Positions 51,482 through 60,085 are shown, counted from the first letter of the stretch. The stretch: DNA of 64,000 nucleotides from Winogradskyella pacifica (GCF_013403915.1 NZ_JABFDI010000004.1:124001-188000), one strand, 5' to 3'. Program-made: numbers and translations. The notes: generated from the sequence alone by a model not told the origin.

Positions 51482-53683
51482 CTACAAAACTAAAAGTCCA
51501 GAATCACGCAAAACGTTTACAGGTTTAGCATACCAAAACAATTCAAAATCTTCAAATTGGGTTTCAAAACTCGTTTTTAATTGCTTATACGATTGTGGTT
51601 TGTGTTGAGGTGTGATATCTTCTAAGATATCTAAAAGCCAAAGACCTTTATCTTTTTCTAGCGTAATCTGAAAGCTATCTGCCGTATCGTGAAAAGTGAA
51701 TTCTAAGAAGTCTTTAGTGGTTCCTTTTTTAGTTTTTGAAAATTCAGACACTAAAGGCATGCTGCCTAACCACACAATTTTTGCGGTTGGTTTAATGTTG
51801 AAAACCGGTTCTTGTGCTAATGAATTATAAATAAAATCAGGATCGATATCGGTTTCAGGAATGTCAAAGTCGAACCAATCTTGTAAAGGAATATCAAACC
51901 CAATACCATGCATAAAATTAAAGAGTGATTTCTTCAACCCGAAGCTAAACTGCGTATGATCGATACCTGTAGAATCGGTGAAATCGACATCGTTATTCGC
52001 AAAACTGATGTTTTTGTAATTTGGAGTAATGCCATACTCTTCGGGATGTAAACCCACAGGACTATGCGCTGTTAAAGCAAATTGATGCCAAAAACCTGAT
52101 TGTAACACACCAACTTCAAACAACTGACGTACCATTTCTAAACTATCTACCGTTTCTTGAACCGTTTGCGTTGGGTAGCCATACATTAAGTACGAATGCA
52201 CCATAATGTTGGCTTCGGTAAAATTGCGAGTTACTTGCGCCACTTGCTCAACGGTGACTCCTTTGTCAATAAGTTTTAATAACCGATCTGACGCAACTTC
52301 CAATCCACCAGAAACAGCAATACAACCAGAGGCTTTCAATAAAATACAAAGATCTTGCGTAAAGTTTTTTTCGAATCTAATGTTGGTCCACCAGGTGACG
52401 CTGAGGTTGCGTTTTATGATTTCGAGCGCTAAAGCCTTCATCAAAGATGGAGGAGCCGCTTCATCTACATAGTGAAATCCGGTTTCGCCAGTTTGTGCAA
52501 TGAGCGTTTCCATACGGTCTACTAAAAGCGAGGCCGCAACAGGTTCGTAAATTTTTATATAGTCTAAAGAGATATCGCAAAAGGTACATTTTCCCCAATA
52601 ACAACCGTGTGCCATGGTGAGTTTGTTCCATCTGCCATCGCTCCATAAACTGTGCATTGGATTGGCAATTTCTATAACAGAGATATAACGGTCTAACGGT
52701 AAGTCGGAATAATCAGGAGTGCCAACATCTGCTTGTTTGTAATCTGGTGAGGTGCTGTTATTTTTATAAACGATGGTTCCGTTTTCGAGAACAAAGGTGC
52801 GTTTGAATTCCATTTCTGAGATTCTTCGCTTTGGCTCAGAATGACAAACGTTTTCATAGAGTAATTCAATTGGTAATTCACCATCATCTAAGGTGATAAA
52901 ATCGAAAAATTCAAATACGCGAATGTCTGTTACAGACCGTAATTCTGTATTTGGAAATCCGCCTCCCATCGCAATTTTTATCTCAGGATAATTCGCTTTT
53001 ATAAATTGTGCAGAGCGAAAGGCACTGTATAAATTCCCAGGAAACGGCACCGAAAAACAAATGAGTTTGGGCTGTGTGTCTTTAATCCGAGCGTCTAATA
53101 ATTCTAATGTGATTTGATCGATATACGTTTCATCATCGTGCAGTTGTGCATAAAGCGCATCAAAGGCATTGGCACTTTGGCCTAAACGTTCAGCATAACG
53201 ACTGAATCCAAAATCGGGATCAATACATTCCACAATAAAATCGGATAAATCTTCAATATAAAGCGTAGCTAAATGTTTGGCTTTGTCTTGCATGCCCATC
53301 GCACCAAACGCATAATCCATATCGTCTAGCTGTGCAAAACGCGAGGCTTGAGGTAAAAAGTTAGTGGTGCATATTTGACGAGCAAACGTTTGATTTTTAC
53401 CTTGTAGAAATAAGATGATATCATCTAAAGACTTTAAATAATGGTCTTTTAAAGCATAAATGCGTTCGCAATTTTCAGATTGAATACGATCATTTTCAAA
53501 CGCAAGCTGAAAAATTTCTTCAAAAGTTTCTTTTTTGAATAACTCTAAAATCACCTCAATACCCAAATCTATTTGAAACGCGCCAATCCCTTTGGTATTC
53601 AGAAAGCCTTTGAGATAGGCGGTTCCTGGATACGGAGTGTTTAATTGGGTAAATGGGGGTGTTATGAGTAAGAGGTCTTTCAC
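51482..53683 (-). CDS. B12-binding domain/radical SAM protein
   Basis: A 733-residue protein. The N-terminal cobalamin-binding-like Rossmann region (about 1-280) begins DLLLITPPFTQLNTPYPGTAYL; it has no DxHxxG motif, so any B12 would be bound base-off without His. The radical SAM core has the cluster motif GCYWGKCTFC (CX4CX2C rather than the classic CX3CX2C), then SGGLEVASDRLLKLIDKG and LMYGYPTQT. The start is GTG at 53683. The reaction is unknown. Around residues 280-290 (CHSEPKRRISEMEF) the protein translates a REP-like repeat. Confidence 0.85.
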   Translation of the reverse strand: MKDLLLITPPFTQLNTPYPGTAYLKGFLNTKGIGAFQIDLGIEVILELFKKETFEEIFQLAFENDRIQSENCERIYALKDHYLKSLDDIILFLQGKNQTFARQICTTNFLPQASRFAQLDDMDYAFGAMGMQDKAKHLATLYIEDLSDFIVECIDPDFGFSRYAERLGQSANAFDALYAQLHDDETYIDQITLELLDARIKDTQPKLICFSVPFPGNLYSAFRSAQFIKANYPEIKIAMGGGFPNTELRSVTDIRVFEFFDFITLDDGELPIELLYENVCHSEPKRRISEMEFKRTFVLENGTIVYKNNSTSPDYKQADVGTPDYSDLPLDRYISVIEIANPMHSLWSDGRWNKLTMAHGCYWGKCTFCDISLDYIKIYEPVAASLLVDRMETLIAQTGETGFHYVDEAAPPSLMKALALEIIKRNLSVTWWTNIRFEKNFTQDLCILLKASGCIAVSGGLEVASDRLLKLIDKGVTVEQVAQVTRNFTEANIMVHSYLMYGYPTQTVQETVDSLEMVRQLFEVGVLQSGFWHQFALTAHSPVGLHPEEYGITPNYKNISFANNDVDFTDSTGIDHTQFSFGLKKSLFNFMHGIGFDIPLQDWFDFDIPETDIDPDFIYNSLAQEPVFNIKPTAKIVWLGSMPLVSEFSKTKKGTTKDFLEFTFHDTADSFQITLEKDKGLWLLDILEDITPQHKPQSYKQLKTSFETQFEDFELFWYAKPVNVLRDSGLLVL
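52816..52844. repeat. REP-like half-unit inside the radical SAM gene
   Basis: CTGAGATTCTTCGCTTTGGC followed by TCAGAATGAC, with CTGAG and CTCAG arms in inverted relation. It matches the intergenic copy at 53915-53942 apart from a few bases, and the arms of the unit at 45178-45279. It is read in frame as HSEPKRRISE. Confidence 0.7.
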
Positions 53684-53951
53684 GTGTTGAAATTGAAGTT
53701 GAAACTGAAAATGAAAACGAATTTGAATTTGAAGCTGAACTAGAAATTAAATTTGAATTAATTGATAACAAAGGTAGAGTTAATAATGAAATTAAAATCG
53801 AAAACTAAAAAGTTGAATGCTAAGATTGTCCCCTTGAGGGGACTTTAGGGGTGTTTTGAAAATTGAAATTGAAATCAAATGATTACAAAGATAGTTTGAA
53901 AATAGTTCTCTTTATGAGATTCTTCGCGTTGCTCAGAATGACAAAAGATAG
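53684..53951. repeat. stacked low-complexity and REP-like repeats upstream of the radical SAM gene
   Basis: This 268-nt gap contains three things. First, a degenerate GAANNN hexanucleotide tract (about 53686-53760). Second, a GTCCCC-TTGA-GGGGAC hairpin at 53828-53843 followed by TTTAGGGGTG. Third, a REP-like half-unit at 53915-53942 (TGAGATTCTTCGCGTTGCTC and AGAATGAC). No gene is supported here. Confidence 0.65.
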
Positions 53952-54896
53952 TTACCCTTTCTTCAAAATCTCACTAACAGCTTGCTGATACGCTCTCGGA
54001 TTATTCGCTTTTTTAATTTTCTTAAATGCTTTCTGCGGATTAGAAAATGATTGGGCAAAGAATTCCCAGAAGCCTTGCATTTTCATTTTAATTGGTGTGG
54101 GACCAGAAAGTGCCGCATCATATTGCTGATATATGGTGTCATGAAATTCTCTAAAAATATCCCATCGGTTTTCTGGATATTCGGTAGTATCATTTTTAAT
54201 CATGCTTGGTAAAAACGGATCAGCAATGAGTCCTCTACCAATCATAAAATGATCGATACTTGGAAAACGCGTTTGCATTTCTTTCAGCTTTGTTACAGAG
54301 GTAATGTCACCATTGTAATACAATTTATGTTTGGTGCTTTCTATACATTTTTCAAAAGCTTCGAGATTGACTCCTCCTTTATAAAGTTGTTTACCGATAC
54401 GTGCATGAATAGCAATGTTTTTTAGCGGATAAGCGTCTAGAATAGGGAAGGTGTCTAAAATTTCTTCCGGATGTTCGTAACCCATTCGCATTTTCATAGA
54501 AACGGTAATATCCGTTTCTTTATGTACGCGTTCTAAAATATGATTGATTTTTTCTGGGTCGCAAATGAGTCCAGAACCCATACCGCGATTTGTTACCATT
54601 GGATAGGGGCAACCTAAATTCCAGTTCAACTCTTTATATCCTAATTCCTGAATATAGTCGACCACGAATAAAAACTCATCAGCACTATTGGTCATAATTT
54701 GTGGAATGACTTCGAGTTCTGTATTGTTTTCGAGCTGTAAATCGAGTTTATAAGAGTTTTTAATAATCAACTTATTATTAAACCGAATGTAAGGAGCATA
54801 AAACGTGTCAATGCCTCCAAAATAGTGGTTAAAGGCATTCCGAAATCGGAAATCTGTAAACCCTTGTAATGGTGATGATAAAAGCGTAATGGACAT
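53952..54896 (-). CDS. tRNA-dihydrouridine synthase
   Basis: A 314-residue flavoenzyme of the Dus family, which reduces uridine to dihydrouridine in tRNA. It shows the FMN-binding TIM-barrel start LLSSPLQGFTDFRFR, the catalytic-Cys motif ELNWNLGCPYPMVTNRGMGSG, SMKMRMGYE, AIHARIGKQLYKG and GRGLIADPFL. The length fits the short Dus forms. Which uridine it targets cannot be read here. Confidence 0.92.
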   Translation of the reverse strand: MSITLLSSPLQGFTDFRFRNAFNHYFGGIDTFYAPYIRFNNKLIIKNSYKLDLQLENNTELEVIPQIMTNSADEFLFVVDYIQELGYKELNWNLGCPYPMVTNRGMGSGLICDPEKINHILERVHKETDITVSMKMRMGYEHPEEILDTFPILDAYPLKNIAIHARIGKQLYKGGVNLEAFEKCIESTKHKLYYNGDITSVTKLKEMQTRFPSIDHFMIGRGLIADPFLPSMIKNDTTEYPENRWDIFREFHDTIYQQYDAALSGPTPIKMKMQGFWEFFAQSFSNPQKAFKKIKKANNPRAYQQAVSEILKKG

Positions 54897-54982
54897 TTCG
54901 TTTTATGTTTTTAAGTTGATTTTTTTACGACCGCTAAATAACAAAAAACTAATGTATTATTCTGATGAACGTACGTGGTTTA

Positions 54983-55870
54983 TTATTTTAAATGGGTCTT
55001 AAAAAAAGTAATAGTACGTTCCCAAGATAAAGTTGCCGCTGGTTTATCATATCTTGGTGTGGTGTTATTGTGAAAACCATGATTCACTTCAGGATAGATA
55101 TAAGCTGTATATTCAATATTATTGGCTTTTAAAATTTCTTCAAAAGCCGGCCAACCAGCATTGACTCTAGTGTCTAATTCCCCATATTGGAGTAGAAGTG
55201 GAGCTTTTATTTTGGCAGCATCTTCAGCTTCTGGTTGTCGGCCATAATACGGCACTGCAGCTCCCAAATCTGGTAAGCGCACGGCCATCATATTAGAAAT
55301 CCATCCACCAAAACAGAACCCAACAACTCCGACGTTGCCATCACAATTGTCGTGATTTTTAAGGTAATGATAGGCAGCAATAAAATCTTCAAGCATTTCC
55401 TGTTGGTTACGCTCTTTTTGCATTGTTCTACCGTCATCATCATTACCGGGATAACCACCAAGTGGACTTAGTGCATCTGGAGCTAAAGAAATAAAACCTT
55501 CTTTTGCGGTGCGTCTGCCTACATCTTCAATATATGGATTTAAACCTCTATTTTCATGTACTACAATAACACCCGGTAATTTGGTTTTCTTATCTTTTGG
55601 TTGGGATAATAAGCCTTTTATAGTGCCACCTCCTTTTGGAGATTCATAAGTGATAAAATCAGAATCTAAAGTAGGATCAGTAGGTGCTACTAATAAATTA
55701 TCGATGTAATTAGGAGATACAAAACTCAATAATGAAGAAACGGTTAAGCCACCTACAGCGTATAATGATAGCTTTTCAACAAATTGTCTTCGGTTGAGTT
55801 TGTTGTGGGCATAGTCATCGTATAAATCGAAAACTTCTTGTGTAATATCTTCTTTTTTTAAGTCTTTCAT
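54983..55870 (-). CDS. dienelactone hydrolase family protein with Tat-like signal
   Basis: A 295-residue alpha/beta-hydrolase. The N-terminal NRRQFVEKLSLYAVGGLTVSS resembles a twin-arginine signal after a 27-residue lead. The nucleophile is Cys in VVGFCFGGWISN (the GxCxGG of dienelactone hydrolases), the acid is in LQYGELDTRVN and the His is in YPEVNHGFHN. It probably acts in the periplasm on an unknown ester or lactone. It is followed by the remains of the cassette-split gene upstream, on the same strand. Confidence 0.88.
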   Translation of the reverse strand: MKDLKKEDITQEVFDLYDDYAHNKLNRRQFVEKLSLYAVGGLTVSSLLSFVSPNYIDNLLVAPTDPTLDSDFITYESPKGGGTIKGLLSQPKDKKTKLPGVIVVHENRGLNPYIEDVGRRTAKEGFISLAPDALSPLGGYPGNDDDGRTMQKERNQQEMLEDFIAAYHYLKNHDNCDGNVGVVGFCFGGWISNMMAVRLPDLGAAVPYYGRQPEAEDAAKIKAPLLLQYGELDTRVNAGWPAFEEILKANNIEYTAYIYPEVNHGFHNNTTPRYDKPAATLSWERTITFFKTHLK

Positions 55871-55946
55871 AAGTCGCTGTTTTAATTAATGGTAAACCAA
55901 TGTATTAAATTACAAATTTTGAAAACTATAAACTCTTATTTTGTAA

Positions 55947-56236
55947 TTATTTAACACGATTAAGGGTAATAGAATTATCTCCAAACGCAGTAGGTCTTTC
56001 ATTATTAAAACTCAGGTCAAAAATGAAAGTATCTACATCTGTAAACTCTGCGATACCAAGAATTTTATTAGATTCTCCAGATTGTATTTTTGTAATTGTG
56101 AAATCAACTTCAATAGGGTTGGTGTCGTAATTAATGGTGTAAGTCATTTTTCCTTTTTGACCTTTGATGTAAAACTCTTTGCCACCCATAACTTCGCCAT
56201 TGATTTCAAAAGCTGCATAACCGTTGTTGTCAAATG
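55947..56236 (-). pseudogene. 3' part of a small secreted-protein gene split by a gene cassette
   Basis: These 96 codons encode FDNNGYAAFEINGEVMGGKE and a beta-rich C-terminus ending SITLNRVK. Joined directly to the fragment at 57185-57302, with the 948-bp insert removed at G^TT, they restore one open frame of 135 codons (...DQNQIGYI-T-FDNNGYAAF...). The open frame that seems to start at 56261 (TTG) is an artefact of the inserted DNA. The intact protein would be a small exported lipocalin-like protein of unknown function. Confidence 0.85.
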
Positions 56237-56261
56237 TTGTAGGTAATACCCAAAAAACCAA

Positions 56262-57050
56262 GTGAATAAAATAAAAAACAGTCCTCTTTACTTTTTAGAA
56301 TACCAACCGAATGTAACTTATGCGGACGGAAATCCTGTAGAACATAAAAATTTAGAAAATCGCTCTGTTTTATCAAATGAACTTGTTGTTATGGTTCAAG
56401 ATTACAATGGAGAAAAAGTAACTTTCACAAGTAGAACAGTAAATTATCAAGACAAGATATTTATTGCACCACTTCCAAATCCAGTACATATTCTACTCAA
56501 TAGCGGAATTGAAAACTATAACCAATCTGTTACGAAATTAGGACTTTTAAGAAACGATTGTCAATTAGATAATAACGCAAATGGAATTCATATTTTGAAC
56601 ATTGGAATTGATAATACAAATAACAATTTTAATGATTTAGTGAAATTTAAAATGATGTCAGTAATTTCATTAGTAACATCGTTGGAGGCTTTTCTTAATC
56701 AAATCATTTCAAATGACTTTATGTATGAACAAACAAGAAATGGAAAGACAAAAAAGTTAAACAAGAAAAAAATTGAAAGTCCACAAGTTACTTTTAAAGA
56801 AAAACTAACTCTTGTGATAAATCAATTATTAGACAATCCTGATTTTTCAAAAGAAAACGAAGGAATTATTGAACGAATTACGGAACTTTATGATTTAAGA
56901 AGAGAAGTAATTCACTTAAAAACGTATTCGGAAAATGAAATGGGACTTTATTTTAAAAGCATAGGTAAACTTTTAGATATTGAACTTGAGAATATTATAA
57001 TTTCAATCAGAAAATATATGAATTTAATTAAACCTAAATTTGTGGAATAA
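56262..57050 (+). CDS. cassette-borne protein with HEPN-like C-terminus
   Basis: A 262-residue protein starting at GTG 56262, 25 nt inside the cassette. Residues 1-110 are beta-rich and unrecognised. From about residue 125 it is helical: MMSVISLVTSLEAFLNQII, a lysine-rich loop, then LYDLRREVIHLK, whose R-x4-H fits the HEPN RNase motif, and a final helix ENIIISIRKYMNLI. HEPN proteins are common in RNA-targeting defence and toxin systems. The family cannot be fixed by eye; function is open. Confidence 0.6.
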   Translation: MNKIKNSPLYFLEYQPNVTYADGNPVEHKNLENRSVLSNELVVMVQDYNGEKVTFTSRTVNYQDKIFIAPLPNPVHILLNSGIENYNQSVTKLGLLRNDCQLDNNANGIHILNIGIDNTNNNFNDLVKFKMMSVISLVTSLEAFLNQIISNDFMYEQTRNGKTKKLNKKKIESPQVTFKEKLTLVINQLLDNPDFSKENEGIIERITELYDLRREVIHLKTYSENEMGLYFKSIGKLLDIELENIIISIRKYMNLIKPKFVE

Positions 57051-57052
57051 AG

Positions 57053-57184
57053 TACTACCTACAACAACGTATAAAATTAATTGCTTGGTACGAGCCTGCT
57101 TACGAAAATCCTCTCGGATTTTCTATTCGGTTTGTATTTGCTAAATTCGTTGCTTAACCACGCAACTAATCTTATACAAAACCG
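57053..57184 (+). other. attC-like recombination site
   Basis: An imperfect hairpin of 132 nt. R'' CCTACAAC (57058-57065) pairs with R' (G^TTGTAGG, split on insertion). L'' TATAAAATTAATTGC (57070-57084) pairs with L' GCAACTAATCTTATA (57162-57176) at 13 of 15 positions. Unpaired spacers AACG and CAAAACC lie between R and L boxes. The tip has AAAATCC/GGATTTT. This box order, the unpaired central spacer and the length fit attC sites; the R' sequence GTTGTAG deviates from GTTRRRY. Confidence 0.75.
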
Positions 57185-57302
57185 TTATATACCCAATTTG
57201 GTTTTGGTCTTCACCAGCCCATTTGCCTATGAAATCTTCTTTTTTAGTTGTGGTATTGAGTAGTAACAGTGGAATAATAAAAAATGTAAATAGATACTTC
57301 AT
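57185..57302 (-). pseudogene. 5' part of the cassette-split secreted-protein gene
   Basis: ATG at 57302 opens 39 codons plus one base: a signal peptide KYLFTFFIIPLLLLNT followed by KKEDFIGKWAGEDQNQIGYI. The frame then runs into the attC-like site and stops after about a dozen foreign residues. The reading frame is restored when joined to 56236. The gene lies 11 nt after the PaiB-like gene and was probably its operon partner. Confidence 0.85.
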
Positions 57303-57313
57303 GGTCTTTGGGT

Positions 57314-57904
57314 TTAAAATACTTTATTTAAAAATTGAATAACATTTTCTTGATTAGCTCTAACTAATTCTTCACGAGCAGCTATGATATCGTTTGGCTT
57401 TTTGTCTTGTGATAGTTTAAATTTTCCTTCCCAATGGGTAATTTTAATTTCAAACATTAAAATATAATCGAGATATTTATCTAATCGCGAATTATCGGTA
57501 CTTAAAATGTACTTATGGTCGGGTGCTTCCAAAAATTCAGTCATGCTAATTAAAGACTGTTTTAGCGCCGTTTTATCCGGGTTTTCTTGGACTTTTCCTT
57601 TAAGATGTACCTTAATATAATTCCATGTTGGGAGTTGCGTACTCGAAAAAATACTTGGAGAAATATAACACTCTGGTCCACTAAAAATAAGCGTCACCTC
57701 AGTGTTGTTTTGCAACAATTGTGCGTGTGGATTGTTAATGTCAATATGACCAATCAATTTTCCATTACTATAAATTAATGGTAAATGCGTAATTAGCGGC
57801 TCATTATTATCAACTGAAATAACAGTTGCTAAAGGATACGTTTTTATCACTTCAATCATATGATTGATGTCGTTATCTTGATGATGTTGCGGAGGATAAT
57901 TCAT
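57314..57904 (-). CDS. FMN-binding negative transcriptional regulator family protein (PaiB-like)
   Basis: A 196-residue split-barrel flavin-binding protein with the PaiB start NYPPQHHQDNDINHMIEVI, then PLATVISVDNNEPLITHLPL, LIGHIDINNPHA and a central VTLIFSGPECYISPS, WNYIKVHLKGK. PaiB of Bacillus was described as a negative regulator, but the fold is that of FMN-binding oxidoreductases, so an enzymatic role is equally possible. Confidence 0.88.
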   Translation of the reverse strand: MNYPPQHHQDNDINHMIEVIKTYPLATVISVDNNEPLITHLPLIYSNGKLIGHIDINNPHAQLLQNNTEVTLIFSGPECYISPSIFSSTQLPTWNYIKVHLKGKVQENPDKTALKQSLISMTEFLEAPDHKYILSTDNSRLDKYLDYILMFEIKITHWEGKFKLSQDKKPNDIIAAREELVRANQENVIQFLNKVF

Positions 57905-57996
57905 GTTTTATCTGCCTAAATGGGGTTTAAATCCTTGTTTTAAAATTTATACTAATTTAATGACATTCGAAATTTACAATTTTTTATCTTTAATGC

Positions 57997-58698
57997 ATGT
58001 CAGAAAAACCAGCTTCATTTTCAATTAAAAATTGGTCTCAAGACGATCAGCCTAGAGAAAAACTCAGAGACAAAGGTAAAACAACCCTTAGTGATGCTGA
58101 GTTAATCGCTATTTTAATAGGTTCAGGAAACAGAGAGGAAAGTGCTGTGGCCTTGTGCAAGCGTATTTTTGCAAGTGTTGATAATAACTTAAATGCCTTG
58201 GGTAAACTCACTATTGCGCAACTTATGGAGTTTAAAGGTATTGGAGAAGCTAAAGCCATATCAATTGTTGCTGCATTAGAATTAGGACGTCGCCGTCGTT
58301 TGGAAGACGCTATGCAATTGGATAAGATTTCATCGAGCCGTTCGGTTTTTGATGTGATGCAACCTATACTTGGAGATTTACCACATGAAGAATTTTGGAT
58401 TTTATACCTTAACAATTCTAATAAAGTGATTCGCAAAAACCAATTAAGTAAAGGAGGAATAACAGGGACTTTGGTAGATGTGCGATTGGTGCTTAAAAAT
58501 GCGCTAGAAGTTGGGGCAGTAGCTTTAATATTGTGTCACAATCACCCATCGGGCACTTTAAAACCAAGTCAGGCGGATAAAGACATTACAAAAAAATTAA
58601 AAACAGCTGCTCAAAGCTTAGATATTTCGGTTTTAGATCATCTCATTATTACGGAGAATGCCTATTATAGTTTTGCTGATGAGAATCAAATGGGGTAA
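57997..58698 (+). CDS. radC: RadC/JAB domain protein
   Basis: A 233-residue protein of the RadC family. The N-terminal helix-hairpin-helix-like part (about 1-105) includes PREKLRDKGKTTLSDAELIAILIGSG. The JAB/MPN domain carries the metal-binding motif LCHNHPSGTLKPSQAD and a Glu in the ALEVGA region. The name refers to DNA repair, but an actual repair role is not supported for E. coli RadC; the domain looks like a zinc hydrolase. It is monocistronic or first in a plus-strand run. Confidence 0.92.
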   Translation: MSEKPASFSIKNWSQDDQPREKLRDKGKTTLSDAELIAILIGSGNREESAVALCKRIFASVDNNLNALGKLTIAQLMEFKGIGEAKAISIVAALELGRRRRLEDAMQLDKISSSRSVFDVMQPILGDLPHEEFWILYLNNSNKVIRKNQLSKGGITGTLVDVRLVLKNALEVGAVALILCHNHPSGTLKPSQADKDITKKLKTAAQSLDISVLDHLIITENAYYSFADENQMG

Positions 58699-58789
58699 AC
58701 TTTAAAAATAGATCCACAGACAACCGTTATAATTAGAGCGTTTACGGTTGGAATTTGTTATTTTTAACCTTTGGAATTCACAATACTTT

Positions 58790-60085
58790 ATGCTACTCGT
58801 TTATACACATAAAATCACACCACGCGTTACCTATACGTTTAAGCATATATGCAAGCGTATTTTAGGTGTTGAGGTGCTTTTTACGTCTAAGGTTGAAGAT
58901 TTTATTGCTCACGATAGTCTTAAGATGTCTTATACAAAACAGCCCTTAAGTAACGAGTTATTTATTAGAAGTAACGAGTTATTATTTGAAACAGGTCTAT
59001 CGGATATCGATATTAATGTACTGCAATGGGAAAACACAAAAGGATTTTTTGCTACCGGGGAACGAAGTGATTTGCCTTTCGATATTTTTGCAGCATCTTT
59101 TTATTTATTAAGTCGGTATGAAGAATATTTACCTCATGTAAAGGATGATTACGGACGATTTTTAGCCTCTGAAAGTCTAGCGTTTGAAAATAGATTTCTA
59201 CACCAACCTGTTGTAGATATTTGGGCATATAAACTTAAGGATGTTTTAAAATTACGCTTTCCAGATTATGAGTTTCCTACGCGGAACTATAAAGTACAAC
59301 CTGTAATTGATGTGCCAATGGCATATTACTTTAAATACAAAGGCTTTTTAAGAACCATCGGAGGCACGTTAAATGATCTTCGGCGTTTACGAATAAAACA
59401 GTTGTATTATAGATACTCAGTGCTTTTTGGTTTAAAACGCGATCCTTACGATACGTTTAAATGGATTATTAGGAAACAAAAACAACATCCTTTTAAATTT
59501 ATGGTATTGTTTCTTATAGGTGACTATTCAACCTATGATAAAAATATAAACACCAACAAAAAAGAGTTTGTTTCCCTGATTAAGTCCGTTGCCGACTATT
59601 GTGATGTAGGCTTAAAAGCGTCCTATTTTTCTTTAAATGATATTTCGATTCTAAAGAAGGAAAAAAATAAAATGGAATCCACAATACATACGGATTTAAA
59701 AGCTGTGCGTCATTCGTTTTCAAAGTTGAATTTACCAACATCGTATCGTAATTTAGTCGAATTAGAAATTCATCAAGATTTTACGATGGGTTACATTAAT
59801 ACATTAGGTTTTAGAGCCGGTACTTGTACGCCTTTTCAATTTTACGATTTAGACTACGAAGTGCAAACACCATTGCAAATTAATCCATACCATTGTTTAG
59901 ATTTTGCATTATTGAAGTACAATTCGCAATTGGACAAAACAGAGCATTTACAAAAAATAATTAATGAAGTAAAAGCGGTAAATGGTACTTTTACACCTGT
60001 ATTTCATAATTATACGTTTAGTGATTTAGAACGCTGGAAAGGCTTTAGATCATTATTTAATTTAATATTAGAATCAGCAGAATGA
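58790..60085 (+). CDS. polysaccharide deacetylase family protein
   Basis: A 431-residue protein. The N-terminal domain (about 1-170) includes FDIFAASFYLLSRYEEYLPH, typical of the long flavobacterial form. The deacetylase barrel follows, with PVIDVPMAY in place of the usual DDG, LVELEIHQDFTMGYINTLGFRAGTC and the final ALLKYN..GTFTPVFHNYTF with a conserved His. The first metal-binding Asp is present but the usual second Asp is not obvious. It probably modifies an acetylated glycan. ATG 58790 is chosen over the TTG at 58748. It overlaps the HAD gene by 4 nt. Confidence 0.82.
   Translation: MLLVYTHKITPRVTYTFKHICKRILGVEVLFTSKVEDFIAHDSLKMSYTKQPLSNELFIRSNELLFETGLSDIDINVLQWENTKGFFATGERSDLPFDIFAASFYLLSRYEEYLPHVKDDYGRFLASESLAFENRFLHQPVVDIWAYKLKDVLKLRFPDYEFPTRNYKVQPVIDVPMAYYFKYKGFLRTIGGTLNDLRRLRIKQLYYRYSVLFGLKRDPYDTFKWIIRKQKQHPFKFMVLFLIGDYSTYDKNINTNKKEFVSLIKSVADYCDVGLKASYFSLNDISILKKEKNKMESTIHTDLKAVRHSFSKLNLPTSYRNLVELEIHQDFTMGYINTLGFRAGTCTPFQFYDLDYEVQTPLQINPYHCLDFALLKYNSQLDKTEHLQKIINEVKAVNGTFTPVFHNYTFSDLERWKGFRSLFNLILESAE

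Larger units (their letters stand above)
56237..57184 (+). mobile_element. integron-like gene cassette (ORF plus attC-like site) inserted in a host gene
   Basis: The insert starts TTGTAGGTAATAC and ends ACAAAACCG; the host reads AAATG before and TTATATACCC after. Both ends share GTT, the crossover triplet of integron integrases, and there is no target duplication. Circularised, the ends create G^TTGTAGGTA, which pairs perfectly with TACCTACAAC found just after the ORF stop, so a complete attC-like hairpin is formed. Excision in silico restores the host frame. One ORF lies in the forward orientation, ending 2 nt before the site. Confidence 0.8.

Noticed and set aside
52693..52887. A 64-codon minus-strand frame inside the radical SAM gene
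   Set aside because: It is an alternative frame of a long well-supported gene and includes the REP-like segment by chance.
53686..53808. A 40-codon glutamate-rich open frame
   Set aside because: It has no start codon and is preceded by a stop; it is better described as a low-complexity tract.
55947..56261. A stand-alone 104-residue minus-strand gene starting at TTG 56261
   Set aside because: Its first residues come from the inserted cassette. The real gene continues at 57185-57302, and the frame is restored when the insert is removed.
57081..57263. A 60-codon plus-strand frame running through the attC-like site
   Set aside because: It lies over the hairpin and the antisense of the split host gene; its residues reflect the palindrome, and it has no family features.
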